DNA of 64,000 bases from Limonium bicolor (GCA_023374045.1 CM041778.1:92692839-92756838), one strand, 5' to 3'. Positions 1 to 11,323 are shown, counted from the stretch's first letter. Program-made: numbers and translations. Notes: generated by a model from the sequence alone, not told the origin.

Positions 1-730
1 CCACTTAATTACTGGACAAATCAAGTCCGGTTTAGAAAAGCCCTAGGACCATTCATAATGTTGCCCACATTAAGGTCGTAGTACCCGAGGGTCGTAGTAC
101 CTGTTTGTGGGAAACATCTCTCCTAAAAAAAACTTTCCAAACAATCCTTAAATGTCACAATAAAACTCACATTCAATGATTCGTTTCAACCAATAAAAAT
201 CCATTTCAAAACCAAAATTCATTTCCAAATTCAGCCTAAAAATTCAATTTCAAATCTCTCTCATCAAACACACTACAAAATCAATCTCTCGTACTCATCA
301 AACACTCTTTCAAAAGCATTCCTTCTCACACTCATTCTTCATACACAATTCAAAATTCATTCCAATTCATGGGCAATCCCAACTTCAAATCATCCAGCTG
401 AGGCCCAATTCGAAGCCCAAATCTGGCCCATTTTTCAAAACCAAATTCGGCCATTCTTCAAGGCCCGATCTGACCCATTTTTTAAAGCTCAATTCAATCC
501 AATTCATTTCAATTCAAACCTGATTCAATTCAATTCGAACCCGATGCAATTCAATTCAATTCTTAATTCAATTAGATTCAATCTCAATTTCAATCCAATT
601 CATTTCAAAATTCTTTTCATTCCCAATTCAGTCCAACTTCATTTCAATCCCAAACAATTCCAAACATCATAAATCTCAAACTCCTTGGGACTCCAAACTC
701 CTTAGAACTCAAGCATCTCGAACCTCCGAA

Positions 731-886
731 CGTCTCATCAGCTTAACAGACTTGACCGTCTCAGTAGCTCAGCAGACTCTAACGTCTCAGCAGCTCAACA
801 GACTCGACCGTCTCAGCAGCTCAACAGACTCGACCGTCTCAACAGCTCAACAGACTCGACCGTCTCAGCAGCTCAACGAATTCGAA
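731..886 (+). repeat. 26-bp tandem repeat, six units
   Basis: Six consecutive 26-bp units start at 731, 757, 783, 809, 835 and 861. Each begins with cgtctca and contains cagctcaacagactcgac or a variant; units 3 to 5 are nearly identical and the last decays. The period is not a multiple of three, so the short open frame across it is a by-product. A looser form of the same theme (ctcacagacccgagcgtc) continues to about 1080, and its inverted counterpart lies at about 2695-2850 in the opposite LTR copy. Confidence 0.85.
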
Positions 887-1216
887 TATCTCCATAGACT
901 CAGCAAACTTAAACACCTCAAAAACCCTCAGCTTCTCACACCCGAACACCTTCAAAATTCATAACCCTTTCAAGCCTTGATTGTCCTACAGACCCGAGCG
1001 TCTCACAGACTCCGTCATCTCAGGATTTTAAATGCCTCACAGACCTGAGAGTCTCACAGAGTCTCACAGACTCTCACACCTCAAACTCCAAAACGAACCA
1101 GACAATCTGTCAAACCTCACAAAAATGACCACAAAACCTCTTTGACCCCTCAAAGACCCAAAAGGTCAAAACCCCAATTCCTTCAAACCCCAAAACTCCC
1201 AAACCTCCAAAGAACT

Positions 1217-1459
1217 GTGAACTACGTAAGGTCTGATCTCAACAGGGAGTTGAGTATGTAGGTAACCCACACAGGGTGCGACCCCACACCAATCAAAAAT
1301 ACCCTTTTGTATTCAGCCATCTCATCTTCAAATAACCCCGAGCACTCCCACCCCTCGATTACCCTCACAAAACTCCTAAAATCCCAAAACCGTGAACTAC
1401 GTAAGGTCTGATCTCAACAGGGAGTTGAGTACGTAGGCAGCCCATCTAGGGTACGACCC
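1217..1459 (+). repeat. Duplicated LTR signature block
   Basis: Two direct copies of a block of about 66 bp (1217-1282 and 1392-1459), each running from gtgaactacgtaagg to a gggtgcgacc or gggtacgacc end. The inverted LTR copy has the block once (2573-2638, minus strand). Conserved blocks of this type occur near the 3' part of long Ty3/gypsy LTRs in many plants; the duplication is specific to the + copy here. Confidence 0.6.
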
Positions 1460-3948
1460 CATTCCAAACAAAAAACCCATTTCCCCCTCTAAGACGACTC
1501 CTATATCTCTCAAGACGCTCAAACCTCCTTCGGCTTCCACAAACTTCAAACCATCAGACTCTAAGTCTTGTCTCTTCATTCAACCTCATACTTTTCTCAA
1601 ATCTTCATTCTATACTCATCCGAATTCAGCAATTCCTCTCCTTGGCGCTAGCTTGGCAGAAAAGCTTGCCTCATCCACTCTCTTTCTCTCTTTTCGTCCT
1701 AATCCTATCCTTAGCTTTTAAACGAATCTCTTTAATAAGGTTTTGAAAGAAGGCAATCCCGACAATTGGAGACCGAGGTTTCCTCGGGCACCAATCCGAA
1801 GTCGTGGTCGTTGCCACTTCTAAGGGGTGTAACCCAGTGTGGAGGGTGATTTTTCGGTATGAGGGGGGTCTATCTAAATATGGTCTGACTGAAAAGCCGA
1901 GATTCTAGAATCTGCCATTCTGTGGAGGGTGAAAACCCGTTATTCTGGCATCCCTAAATACCTACTACATCGTCTGTCTTTCCCAGAAAGCAAAGGGAAC
2001 TAGATGAGCACTACACCCGCTCTCAATGGGCCCCACGCGGACTTATGCCTCTATAAGGCGGAATTGACTAGAGTCGCCACCTAGTTTGACCTATGATAAC
2101 TAGGAAGGAAGGAGAAGGGTTCTAGGAACCGTTTTACTCTGATGATTTGTTGCCTATGGATAGGACTTATCTGATATACTAGAGATTCTGTGTGGGTTCG
2201 CACTGGGTTACACCCCTTAGAAGTGGCACGACCACGACTTCGGATTGGTGCCCGAGGAAACCTCGGTCTCCAATTGTCGGGATTGCCTTCTTTCAAAACC
2301 TTATTAGAAGATTCATCTAAAAGCCAAGGATAGGATTAGGATTAGAGAGAGGAGAGTGGATGAGGCGAGCTTTTCTGCCAAGCCAGCGCCTAGAAGAGGA
2401 ATTGAGGAATTCAGATGAGTATAGAATGAAGATTTGGGAAAGTCTGAGGTTTGTGAATAGACAAGACTTGGAGTCTGATGGTTTGAAGTTTGTAGGAGCC
2501 GAAGAAGGTTTGAGTGTTTTGAGAGATACGAGAGTCACCTTAGATGGGGAAAAGGGTTTTTTTTTTTGAAATGGGGTCGCACCCTGCGTGGGTTGCCTAC
2601 TACTCACTCCTGTTGAGATCAGACCTTACGTAGTTCACGAATTTTGGGTTGTTTTGGAAGTTTGAAGGGTTTGAAGTTTTGGGTGTGAGGGATTAGTCTG
2701 AGACGCTCGGGTCTATGAGACAGTTGGGATGGGATGGGATGTCAAGGCCTGTGAGACGCTCGGGTCTGTGAGACGCTTGAATCTTAAAATGGTGGAGAAA
2801 TTGAGATGTTCGCGTCTGTGAGGCGCTCGGGCCTGTGAGACGTTAGAAGTGAGAGGAGTTGGGATTAGGGAGACGATTGAGTTTAAGGTGAATTAGAGTT
2901 TGAATGATGACTTGAGTATGTGAGGCAATTGGAATTTTTGGGAGAGATCCTGGGTTCTTTGGGTTTGAGGTTCGAAAGTTGAGGTTTTGGGATTTTCGGG
3001 ATTTGAAATGAGGTGATGATGGGTTGAGTTGTTTGATGGAATGATTCAAAATCGTCTCTTTCAGTTTCTTTGTTGTAAAAGGGCGGATAATCCCAAGGGA
3101 TTCCCTATGTACCCCCTCGAACACGACACTTAATTGATGGTAAGTGCCGAGGCTCGAAAGATGGGCAATGGATTTATGTCGAAAAATAGGATTCAGAGAG
3201 AAACACCATGAATGAGATGTTCTCGGTCGAACCCTAATAACGTCTCTAACTCCCGGGTTTTAAAACGTTAAAAACCGAAAACCTTGAAATCGAGCGGAAG
3301 GGAGTTAGACGATTCTAAAATCCCGGCTGCAACTAGGAAGGCAGTTACATCCCTAGCACCCCGCCTTGTAAAAATCTAGGCTGCATTGAGGGGAGATTTG
3401 TCACCCTAATGCCCCCTAAAGAGATCCAGACTGCGACAAGGGATGTTACGACCCCAGTGCCCCGCCTAGGATTTTATTTGGGGAGAGAACAAGTAATGTC
3501 TAACTAGGAAGAAAACGTTCTTTGAAGGTGTTAGACATCCTATGTTCCCCGAAAACAATTTATTGGGTTTGAAAACTAGTTAGGAAAACTTGCGAAGTTG
3601 TTCGGAATTCTCGATGAAGAAACACTGATTTTGAGAAATGATTTCAGAAGAAAACTTTCTGTATATGAGAAAAAACTTTCTGCGTTTGAGAGAGTTTTCT
3701 GTGATGTGAGAAGAGTTTTTCCTTTAAAATTCCACGAAATGGTTTCTTTTGAAAACTTAATGAAGTTTGAATAAAATGATTGTTGAAATCTGAGGAGAGA
3801 GATTTTTGAGTTTGAAATTTGAAGAGGATTTACAAGTTGAGTTTGAATTGGATGAATTGAATTCGAGTTGAATGGAATTGGACTGAATTGAAATGAGTTG
3901 GGTTTGAATGGGTTGATTTGAATTCGGGTTGGGGTTGAAAAACGAATC

Positions 3949-4065
3949 GGGTCAAAGTTAGACCGGGTCAAAGTGGATTAGGTCAAAGTTGAGATTGGTC
4001 AAAGTCAAAGGTCAGGTTGGTCAAAGTTAGACCAAGTCAAAGTTGGATTGGTCAAAGTTGGACCG
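3949..4065 (+). repeat. ggtcaaagt short tandem array
   Basis: About eight imperfect copies of a 12-15 bp unit, ggtcaaagttgga or variants, in the inverted LTR copy. The array adjoins a gaattgaat-rich stretch (3830-3920) that mirrors the AATTC-rich stretch at 480-690 of the opposite copy. Confidence 0.6.
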
Positions 4066-4470
4066 AATAGGCTTGATGGGCCAAATGGGCTGGCCTCGAA
4101 TTAGATTTTATTTGGACTGATTTTTGGATTTGATTTGGGCCAAAGATGTGCTTTGATTTTGGATTGAAATGAGATTTTCAACTTGGGTTGAAGGGGTTTT
4201 TTTATTTGGGCTGAAGATTGTTTTTGGGTTAATTTTGGGTTTTTGGGCCTTATGATTTTGGGGCCGGATTGGTGGGCCAAATTCAGCTTAATGGGTCATA
4301 CCAGATTTGGAATTTGGGCCTGACTTGGGCCTAGGGTTGAAATTTATCTTGGGCCTTGGAATTGGGCTAAACTTTAGATTGAATTTATTCTTTCTTTTTG
4401 TTGGGTAAAGTTTTTTTTTAATGAAATAAAGGGGTGGTTTGGGATAGGCTTTAAATGTTTGGAAGGTATT

Positions 4471-4596
4471 ATTCCCCACAAAGCAAATCATAAATAAGCT
4501 AGCTGTGGGGTACCCTCAAGGCTTAAAAGAATTTCAAAGTTTTGGAAAGTATTGTTCCCCACAAAGCAAATCAGAAATAAGCTAGCTGTGGGGTAC
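4471..4596 (+). repeat. 43-bp direct repeat pair with terminal stems
   Basis: Two near-identical copies (4471-4513 and 4554-4596) that differ mainly at one internal base. Each contains ccccaca at one side and tgtgggg at the other, so each can fold into a 7-bp stem with a loop of about 23 nt. They mark the edge between the LTR-like sequence and the unmatched 4597-7140 region, and may be a target duplication or an ancient element end. Confidence 0.6.
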
Positions 4597-7140
4597 TTTC
4601 CAAAACTTTGATCAAAAGGAAAAGGGGTGACCTAAGGGGCCATCTAGGGTTTAAAACAATGAATAGATATACACGACAATAAAAATTACAACTCTTAAAG
4701 TAAAAGGAAGCAGTATATGTACAGGGAAAACAAATCCACAAGCGCAAGCAATTACAAATCACCCGTCAATATTGAAAGAAGCTACTGACTAACACAAAGA
4801 ACGTTTCTGCCATATTACCAACAAGAAACCGTGGGTACAGTTATTCTATCCTGAGTTGAAATATCCAGCACCTTGTCTTATTTATCCTCGTTATTTTCAA
4901 AACGAGATTGCTAACTCCACCCATCACTAGATTAATGAATTGTCGCAAATTTCCAATTGATCTATAGTGCACAGACACGACATGACCGATCAAAACACTT
5001 CACCAATTCTACTTCTGCTTGCTATGAATTCTTAACAACGGGGCGCTAATCTTATTCCCAGGTTACTCATTGATTCCTCTGACTTAACCAAGACTAACAA
5101 TCTCAAAGTGCATGAAGTATTCCCCAATACCTAGACAACTCTAGATTGCCACTAAACAGACCAGACACGCCTGATTAGGAAATTTCAAACTAAATCTACT
5201 GCCATTGATCAAAGAAGACCAAAAGTAATAACAACGAATCTGACCTAAACAACCCTTTTTTTCTTATGTTATTACGCTTAGGCATGGACAAAGATATTAA
5301 TCAGGCAGATTTGGTCATACACCAGGGCATTAAGCGCAGGACAACAGAACAAACAAGAACATGAGTCAGATCACGGTAATTATACACCATGTAACACAAC
5401 TAAAAAAACAGAGGCCATGAATTAATTTTGGATCAGAGTATAAGTACCAGAGATGAAGACACGGGCTTCCTATCCAGATCCACATAGTCAACAGGTATAA
5501 TGCTCCTATTTTGACATCTGAATCGGTATCGAGAGCCAATGTACAGAGCCACATATATGTGCGCAAAAATGAACAGACCAAGAACTGTAGCCTTTCAAGG
5601 AAGACGATATGGTTACTTTTATTTCTTGCTAAGCTCCACAATAGGTTAGACATTTCCCTCAGACTGAACTCACCAAAATGGAATGAATGAGTTCGAAATG
5701 GACAAGCATGTAGAGAAATCGAATTTGCGGACAAAGAAACGAGTGAACTGCTCAAACTGAAATCCGAGCAACTTAGCTTACCTGAGCCACGAAAGATACA
5801 AAGTAACAAAGGAGCAACTGGTTTTTGATGAACTGTCCTTAGTTAACGCAGTGTGTTCGTATAAATGCAATCAAAATATTCAGAGGAAATATGAGTGGAC
5901 CTGTAGATTGAGAGTAGCATCTGTGAAATCGATGGTGAAACAAGAAGAATTTTCTCCTCGTTTTCACTTTGAACCATATCCGTAGACTACAAAGTCTATA
6001 ACAGCTGGGATGATAGTAAGAAAAAAAAAAGACCAGAGAAATAGCATACTCGGGATTCTCAAACTGAAATCACACTTCCATTTTTTTTTGCCCTGTTCGT
6101 GAACTTCGGAGTTCATACCAGGTTAATAGCGACAAAAGAAAACGAAAGACACAGAATCAGGAGCTATGTTTTGTACTTCTCCAAACCAGAATCATTCAAA
6201 ATGGGAATTCGAAATCCTGGTTCCGGAATCTAGACGGGACAATCATCAATTACCGATGGGTACACCTAAGTACCGGTAATATTCTCGCAACATCAAACAA
6301 GATTAAGTCAGAAAATTTGCTAGAGACAACGAGATGTGGGCTCGAGACTCTAGCTTAGCATTCAGACGAAGTTTAAAATAGATAGAGAGGAGGAGAGGAG
6401 AGCTGGCTCTTTCTTCGGAAACAAATTTCCGACAGAGCCCCAGTCGATTTCCACCATTACAGATACGGTGTTCTCCGGCGAGAGTTTTGCTCAACAACGA
6501 CAACAAAAAAAACCAAGTAAGGAAGAGGATGGACCCGACTTCAACGGGAAATGAAGAATACCACTTACTCTGCATTCAACGATATGGAAGGAGGAATGAC
6601 GGGGTTCAATGGTTACTTTTTGGTCGATAAGGTTTCTGGAGATGGTTTCTTACTGGTGGTGGATTTCGGTGGGAAAGATTTTTCCGATCAACTCGGCGGA
6701 GGTGGTGATTCGATTGAGGAAGAGTTTTTTTGGCTTCTGTTTCTTCAGGTTCGAGCCTGAGAAGATGAGAGAATGGGAAGGGTTTTTGATTTTACAGAGA
6801 ATGGGAAGGAATTAGGACGTTGGGTTTATTTCCGGCGAAGGTAAAAAAAATGGCGATGGCTTCAGACAGGGATGGGTGTTGCATGCGGGAAGTTGAAGGT
6901 CGGGGCTGATGAACGTAAGAGTCTCAAGAATAATCGAAAAGGAAAACCGTGGTGGGCGGTTGTTTCCTCCCCAGATTGAACCGTGAACAGTAGGGGTTTT
7001 TAATAGGTCTTTTATAAGCAGGTTTAGGGTTTTGTTGAGGCATGGGCTCTCTATTTTGGGCTGTTTGATTAAAAAGAATCGAAGCAGGCCTGTAGGCCAA
7101 GGAGGTTGACTGCAGATGGGAAAAAAAACGGGAATAAAAG
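4597..7140. other. Unassigned region inside the LTR insertion
   Basis: No recognisable domain on either strand. Base composition is more balanced than in the surrounding LTR. The minus-strand stretch at 6303-6575 has the look of a plant 5' leader or first exon, with C- and T-rich tracts and an ctcgccggagaacacc stretch, but its frames are short and have no family match by eye. It could be a captured host fragment or simply LTR. No function is proposed. Confidence 0.3.
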
Positions 7141-7162
7141 CCACCCATAGCCGCGCCAGCTT

Positions 7163-7231
7163 GTATGGAGATTCGAACCTGTAACCTCAGGTATACCTCC
7201 TGGAGACACTAACCGACTGTGCTATAACAGA
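7163..7231 (-). repeat. tRNA-like sequence 1 (SINE head or degenerate tRNA)
   Basis: On the minus strand an A-box-like tagcacagtcggttagtg is followed 45 nt later by a B-box-like ggttcgaatct, the spacing found in tRNA genes. The D-stem can pair (gcac with gtgt), and a 4-bp cagg/cctg anticodon stem closes a 7-nt loop. The T-stem does not pair and position 33 is not T, so this is not a working tRNA gene. A tRNA-derived SINE head is the likeliest reading. Confidence 0.45.
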
Positions 7232-7307
7232 ATTTAATACACCAGTGTCGAAGGTAAGACTAGAGTTTCAAGGCAAGCCGCGAGGGAAAATGGAAGACAC
7301 AAGTGTA

Positions 7308-7379
7308 CTTGCAAGATTCGAACCCCAAACCTGTAGAGTCTCAAAAGTGAGCACCCTAACCAGGTGATCTATGCGTAAC
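7308..7379 (-). repeat. tRNA-like sequence 2 (SINE head or degenerate tRNA)
   Basis: On the minus strand tagatcacctggttagggtg (A-box-like, 7356-7371) precedes ggggttcgaatct (B-box-like, 7314-7326) by 47 nt. It lies about 80 bp from tRNA-like sequence 1 in the same orientation. The flanks differ, so the two are not simple copies of each other. There is no paired acceptor stem. Confidence 0.45.
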
Positions 7380-7654
7380 AAAAATGAAAATAAAAGATAA
7401 CTTAATAAATAAACAAATAAGCAGTAACAAGTGAATAACACAAAAGGGGCGGGTTTAAAACCGTATCGTTGTTGGAAATTCATTTTCGCAAAATCGTGTT
7501 TTTATGAAATGCTTTTAAAAAAAGACTATAAAATGATGGTTTCGAATTGGCACGCACGTCAATACGTTTTGACAAGGAAAGACGACGACCCCTCTTATTG
7601 TGTTTCTTATTCTGCAATTGCCTTATGGGGTGAGAATTTTTGGTGTCTACACCC

Positions 7655-8030
7655 AGTGCGAACCTATAATAGAATCTCTGATCTAACCAGATAAGTCCTA
7701 TCCATAGGCAACAATCTCAGAGTCAATTAACGGTTCTTAGAACCCTTCTCCTCCCTTCCTAGTTCCTTAGGTCAAACTAGGTGGCGACTCTAGTCAATTC
7801 CGCCTTATAGAGGCATAAGTCCGCGTGGAGCCCATTGAGAGCGGATGTAGTGCACACTCGTACTCTCCCTTATGCTTTCTGGGAAAGACGGACGATTTAG
7901 TAGGTATTTGAGGGATGCCAATTATAACGGGTTTTCACCCTCCACAGAATGGCAGTTTTCTAGGATCTAGACTTCTCAGCCAGGACCTTTTAGTTAGACC
8001 CCCCCTCATACCAAAAAATCACCCTCCACA
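7655..8030 (+). mobile_element. Long LTR, + copy, right part (3' end)
   Basis: Continues the LTR interrupted at 1837: after the repeated cccag it reads on to aactaggtggcgactctag and ends ...accctccaca at 8030. This stretch is the reverse complement of 1838-2197. No primer-binding site follows 8030, so it is the end of a 3' LTR or solo LTR, not of a 5' LTR. Confidence 0.6.
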
Positions 8031-8640
8031 GGTGTTGCTTTGGTAAGACTTTTAATGAAGTTCGTTCATAAAGTTTTGACAAAATGTGTTGGTAAATCAA
8101 ATTTTCTCTCATCTTACTATACTCCGCTAACCTTCTTGGTTTGATTATGTTGGTTTTTCTAGATTTTCACGCTATATATAAGGTACCAAGTTCAATTTTC
8201 GTTAAGATGGATGAACTTTTTCTGATTTTAGATGGAATAAGCTTAAAAAAATGGTTAAGAAGTCATTGTGCCCGGAAGCAGTACACGCATAGAAAACTTC
8301 CGAAACGTCATTAGATTTTAATTAGCTCGACTGTGTCAGGTGATTTAAGATAAAAATTAACTATGAAACCTCTAGGAAGAAGCAATCATTTTTTAAAATT
8401 TTCTTTTTCTATTTTAAGCTGCGGTCGTGGACCTTGGAATGTGATACTCAACTTTTCTAAGTCAAACTACTCCGCAAACTCATTCCAAAAGTTTGAATTA
8501 GTTCTTTTTGAACGAAGAGATTCTTGTACTTATCATGAAAATGATACTATCAATTGTAATTAACAAAAAAACTAAATGTAGAATTATATACTTTTGCCGT
8601 AAGTATCAACAAATTACAAAGCGTCAAGTTAAAAAAAATT
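8031..8640. other. AT-rich spacer, nothing recognised
   Basis: No coding, RNA or repeat signal that I can support. The short plus-strand frames at 8363-8563 and 8508-8771 have no family resemblance, and the second runs into the MITE. Confidence 0.4.
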
Positions 8641-9052
8641 GGGAAATTTCACCAAATACCATTGAGTTTTTGCTTAATTCACCACATACCACTGTGTTTT
8701 TAAAATTACACAGGATAACATTGAGTTTTTACTCATTTCATCAAATAACACTCTGTCCTATATTCTGTTAACTTCTTTGTTATTTTTCCTAGAAAATGAC
8801 AAAATACTCATGTTATTTATTGCCTCACAATGAACTGTCATATTGATAAATAAGATACCACCTTAATTTAACTAATAATAGGGTAGTTTAGTCTTTTTTT
8901 CTAGGGATATTAATGGAAAAGTTAACGAAATATGTGACAGAGTGTTATCTGGTGAAATTAGTAAAAACACGGTGTTATCCTGTGTAATTTTAGAAACACA
9001 GTGGTATATCATGAATTAAGTAAAAACTCAGTGGTATTTCGTGAAAATTCCC
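8641..9052. mobile_element. Foldback MITE with subrepeated inverted ends
   Basis: The first ~125 bp, starting gggaaatttcacc, are the reverse complement of the last ~125 bp, ending gtgaaaattccc. Each arm is itself made of about three copies of a ~40-bp unit (accaaataccattgag-type), so the element is a foldback of tandem units around a ~160 bp AT-rich centre. No coding capacity. The termini resemble those of the two MITEs at 10134-11314. Flanks are A-rich and a 9-bp duplication is not convincing. Confidence 0.75.
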
Positions 9053-9650
9053 AAAAATCAATGTGGAGAAGCTGGCTTTGGTGTATGGTAATTTTTTGCT
9101 ACATCCAAATGTAGTTATAGATGGCTGAAATAAAGTTATACATTAAATTCTATATGACTGAAATTCTACTATATGTACATATTAATTTTTTTAAGATGAA
9201 TATATATTTAATAAGCTTAGAAAACCTATACTTTTACACTATATAAACTACATAATTTTAAATGTAGCCAAAAATATATAGCTACAATGCTTGTAGCCAA
9301 GAATGATTGTTAGTGCATCCGGTTACATGGCACATGTCACGTGTCCGATTATACGTACACTAGAATAATAGAATAATAAAGGATTAATTCATTTATTGTA
9401 ATTTCTGAAAGAATAAATTATTAAATTTTAAAATATTATAGCTAACAAAATATAAGTGTAAAATAAAATTATAAAATTATTTATTATAATTTGTGCTTTT
9501 CAAAACATGATGTATTATGATACCCTTAAAATTCTATGTTTTTCTGAATAAGTGTGTGGATATATTTTCAAAAGTTCATCTAATTCATTGATAAAATAAG
9601 TCTTTTTAAATAATAAAATGAATCTTATTCATTAGTGGTCAACATAGGAC

Positions 9651-9731
9651 GGCTAACACCGTCAAAGAAGCTAACATCGTCAAAGAAGCTAATAATGTTG
9701 AAGAAGCTAATAATATCAAAGAAGCTAATGT
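9651..9731 (+). repeat. 18-bp tandem repeat (4.5 units)
   Basis: Units of exactly 18 bp start at 9651, 9669, 9687 and 9705 with a partial fifth at 9723. The consensus is agctaacatcgtcaaaga. In one frame from 9652 it reads as a hexapeptide repeat A-N-x-V-K-E without stops, but no longer open frame contains it. Confidence 0.75.
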
Positions 9732-10133
9732 GGGTCGTTATCAGACACTACAAAAAAAACCACCCTACCCCATACAACTCACCTAAGAAAAAGATAACCC
9801 TACCCTAATACAACCATATAACAGTTAAAACCATCGAAAAATGCTAATGTGGTTCAGTTATTAACCACTACTCAAGATAAAGATAATCCTTAAACCTAGC
9901 ATAAATAACGCCATTGAGCAAGCTACCACCATCGAAAATATGAAACTTCTAATAATAGTAATACACATTTTGTAACATAGTGTATGTATATAAAAAAATG
10001 TAAAATTTTGATTATTAAAACTATTTATGGTGGGTGTTATTTCAAAAAGCTCCAATTATTACCAACAATGATATACAATTTTTATTATTTGACCTAATAT
10101 TTAACAAGTTACCGTACTTAACAAAAACAATAA

Positions 10134-11314
10134 GGGAAAATTACATCCCATCCATAACATTTGATGAAATTACACACCCCACTCACGAGGTTTTAAAAAT
10201 GACTTTGTCCACCTATATGGTTTTCTCTATTTTACATCCGGTAACTTTTCTAATATTTGATCAACTTAAAAGATGCTTAAATATTGTCCAAAATTGATGA
10301 AACTTTACATGAACGATGCTAAGGTGTTATAATTTGGTCTAGCGTGAAATTCAAAGTTTTTAAGCTCATATGTGATCTGTGGGACCCAATGAAACATGTG
10401 ACATGTTGACATGTTTTCATTGGGGCCCACAGGTCATATATGAGCTTTAAAAACTTTGGATTTAGCATTGGACAAAAATATAACACTAGCATCATCCATG
10501 TAAAGTTTTATCAATTTTGGACAACATTTAAACATCTTTTAAGTTGATAAGATATTAAAAAAGTTGTCGGATGTAAAATAAAGGAAAGGGAAAATTACAT
10601 TGCCCACCCATGAGGTATTAGGGAATTATAGTGCCCAATCATGAGATTTAGAAAATTACAATGCCCACCCATGCGATATTGGGGAATTACAATGCCCACC
10701 CATGAGCTTTAGAAAATTACAATGCCCCACCCATGTACTTATCAGAATGAGGTGGAATTAAAGCTCTAAGTAAATTTTACATTGATTAATAACCAATTCA
10801 ACAATGTAAACCAATAAAAAACCTCAAGTTTACATCGTGTAATGTTAAAGTGATGAATTGAAGAACAGACAGGTAAATTGCATAGATATTCACCATTTTA
10901 TTATTAGTTTGCTTCTTATTTTTTTTTCTTTTTTAGGTATCTTTCATTTATTTAACTCTTGAGGGGTCATATAATATTAATTTAGAGTTTCTTTCAATTT
11001 TTTACCATTGTCTAAATTGTTTTTAATGTACTCATTGTTCTACATATTCTATTTCACCTCAAACTGAAAGTACATGGGTGGGCATTGTAATTTTCTCTGG
11101 CTCATTGGTAGACATTATAATTCCTCAATACCTAATGGTGAGTATTGTAATTTTCTAAAGTTCATGGATGGTGGACACTGTAATTACCCTAAACCTTATA
11201 GGTGGACAATGTAATTTTCCCTAAAGGAAACCTTGGTAGATAAAATAATTTTTAAAACTCATAGGTGGGATATGTAATTTCACCAAAGGTCATAAGTTGG
11301 GATGTAATTTTCCC
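10134..11314. mobile_element. Mutator-type foldback MITE (outer), split by a nested MITE
   Basis: Inverted termini gggaaaattacatccca (10134) and the matching end at 11314, with long internal arms: 10240-10410 mirror 10415-10580. Target duplication aaacaataa occurs at 10125-10133 and 11315-11323, a perfect 9 bp typical of Mutator-like elements. The right arm is interrupted at 10588-11221. Without that insert and its duplicated target the element is about 538 bp, the size of the uninterrupted copy at 56901-57437. Non-coding and non-autonomous. Confidence 0.9.
10588..11221. mobile_element. Mutator-type foldback MITE (inner)
   Basis: A 634-bp element with termini gggaaaattacattgccca and its inverted counterpart (caatgtaattttccc). 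It is bounded by a perfect 9-bp target duplication taaaggaaa (10579-10587 and 11222-11230). The ends carry about four tandem units of an aaaattacaatgcccaccca motif per side, mirrored at the other end. It sits inside the right arm of the outer MITE. Non-coding. Confidence 0.9.
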
Positions 11315-11323
11315 AAACAATAA

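Larger units (their letters stand above)
1..1837 (+). mobile_element. Long LTR, + copy, left part (truncated by window edge)
   Basis: Non-coding, C- and AATTC-rich sequence whose 3' half is the reverse complement of 2200-2640 on the other side of an insertion. It carries the gtgaactacgtaaggtctg block twice (1217-1282 and 1392-1459), a sequence type I associate with Tat/Ogre-like Ty3/gypsy LTRs. It stops at the duplicated pentamer cccag (1833-1837) and resumes at 7655. The LTR start lies beyond the left edge. No gag-pol is present. That this is an LTR rests on its 3' end (ccctccaca at 8022-8030) and its similarity to the inverted copy; the lineage is inference. Confidence 0.6.
1838..7654 (-). 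mobile_element. 5.8 kb LTR-type insertion of the same family, opposite orientation
   Basis: Read on the minus strand it begins TGTAGACACC at 7654 and ends CCCTCCACA at 1838, as LTR-type elements do. It is flanked by identical 5-bp copies of cccag (1833-1837 and 7655-7659). Positions 1838-2197 match 7660-8030 in reverse complement, and 2200-2640 match 1397-1830, so the insert belongs to the same family as the element it entered. No gag-pol, primer site or second internal LTR was found, so it is either a very long solo LTR or a non-autonomous element. The part between about 4597 and 7400 has no match in the + copy and may be foreign. Confidence 0.6.

Noticed and set aside
752..964. Open frame rich in Ser, Gln and Leu
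   Set aside because: Created by the 26-bp tandem repeat; the period is not a codon multiple and no start context or homology is visible.
5366..5809. 147-codon minus-strand frame as a host gene
   Set aside because: No recognisable family, no supporting splice pattern, inside an LTR-type insertion.
7163..7379. Functional tRNA genes
   Set aside because: T-stems do not pair, acceptor stems are absent, and one has G at position 33.
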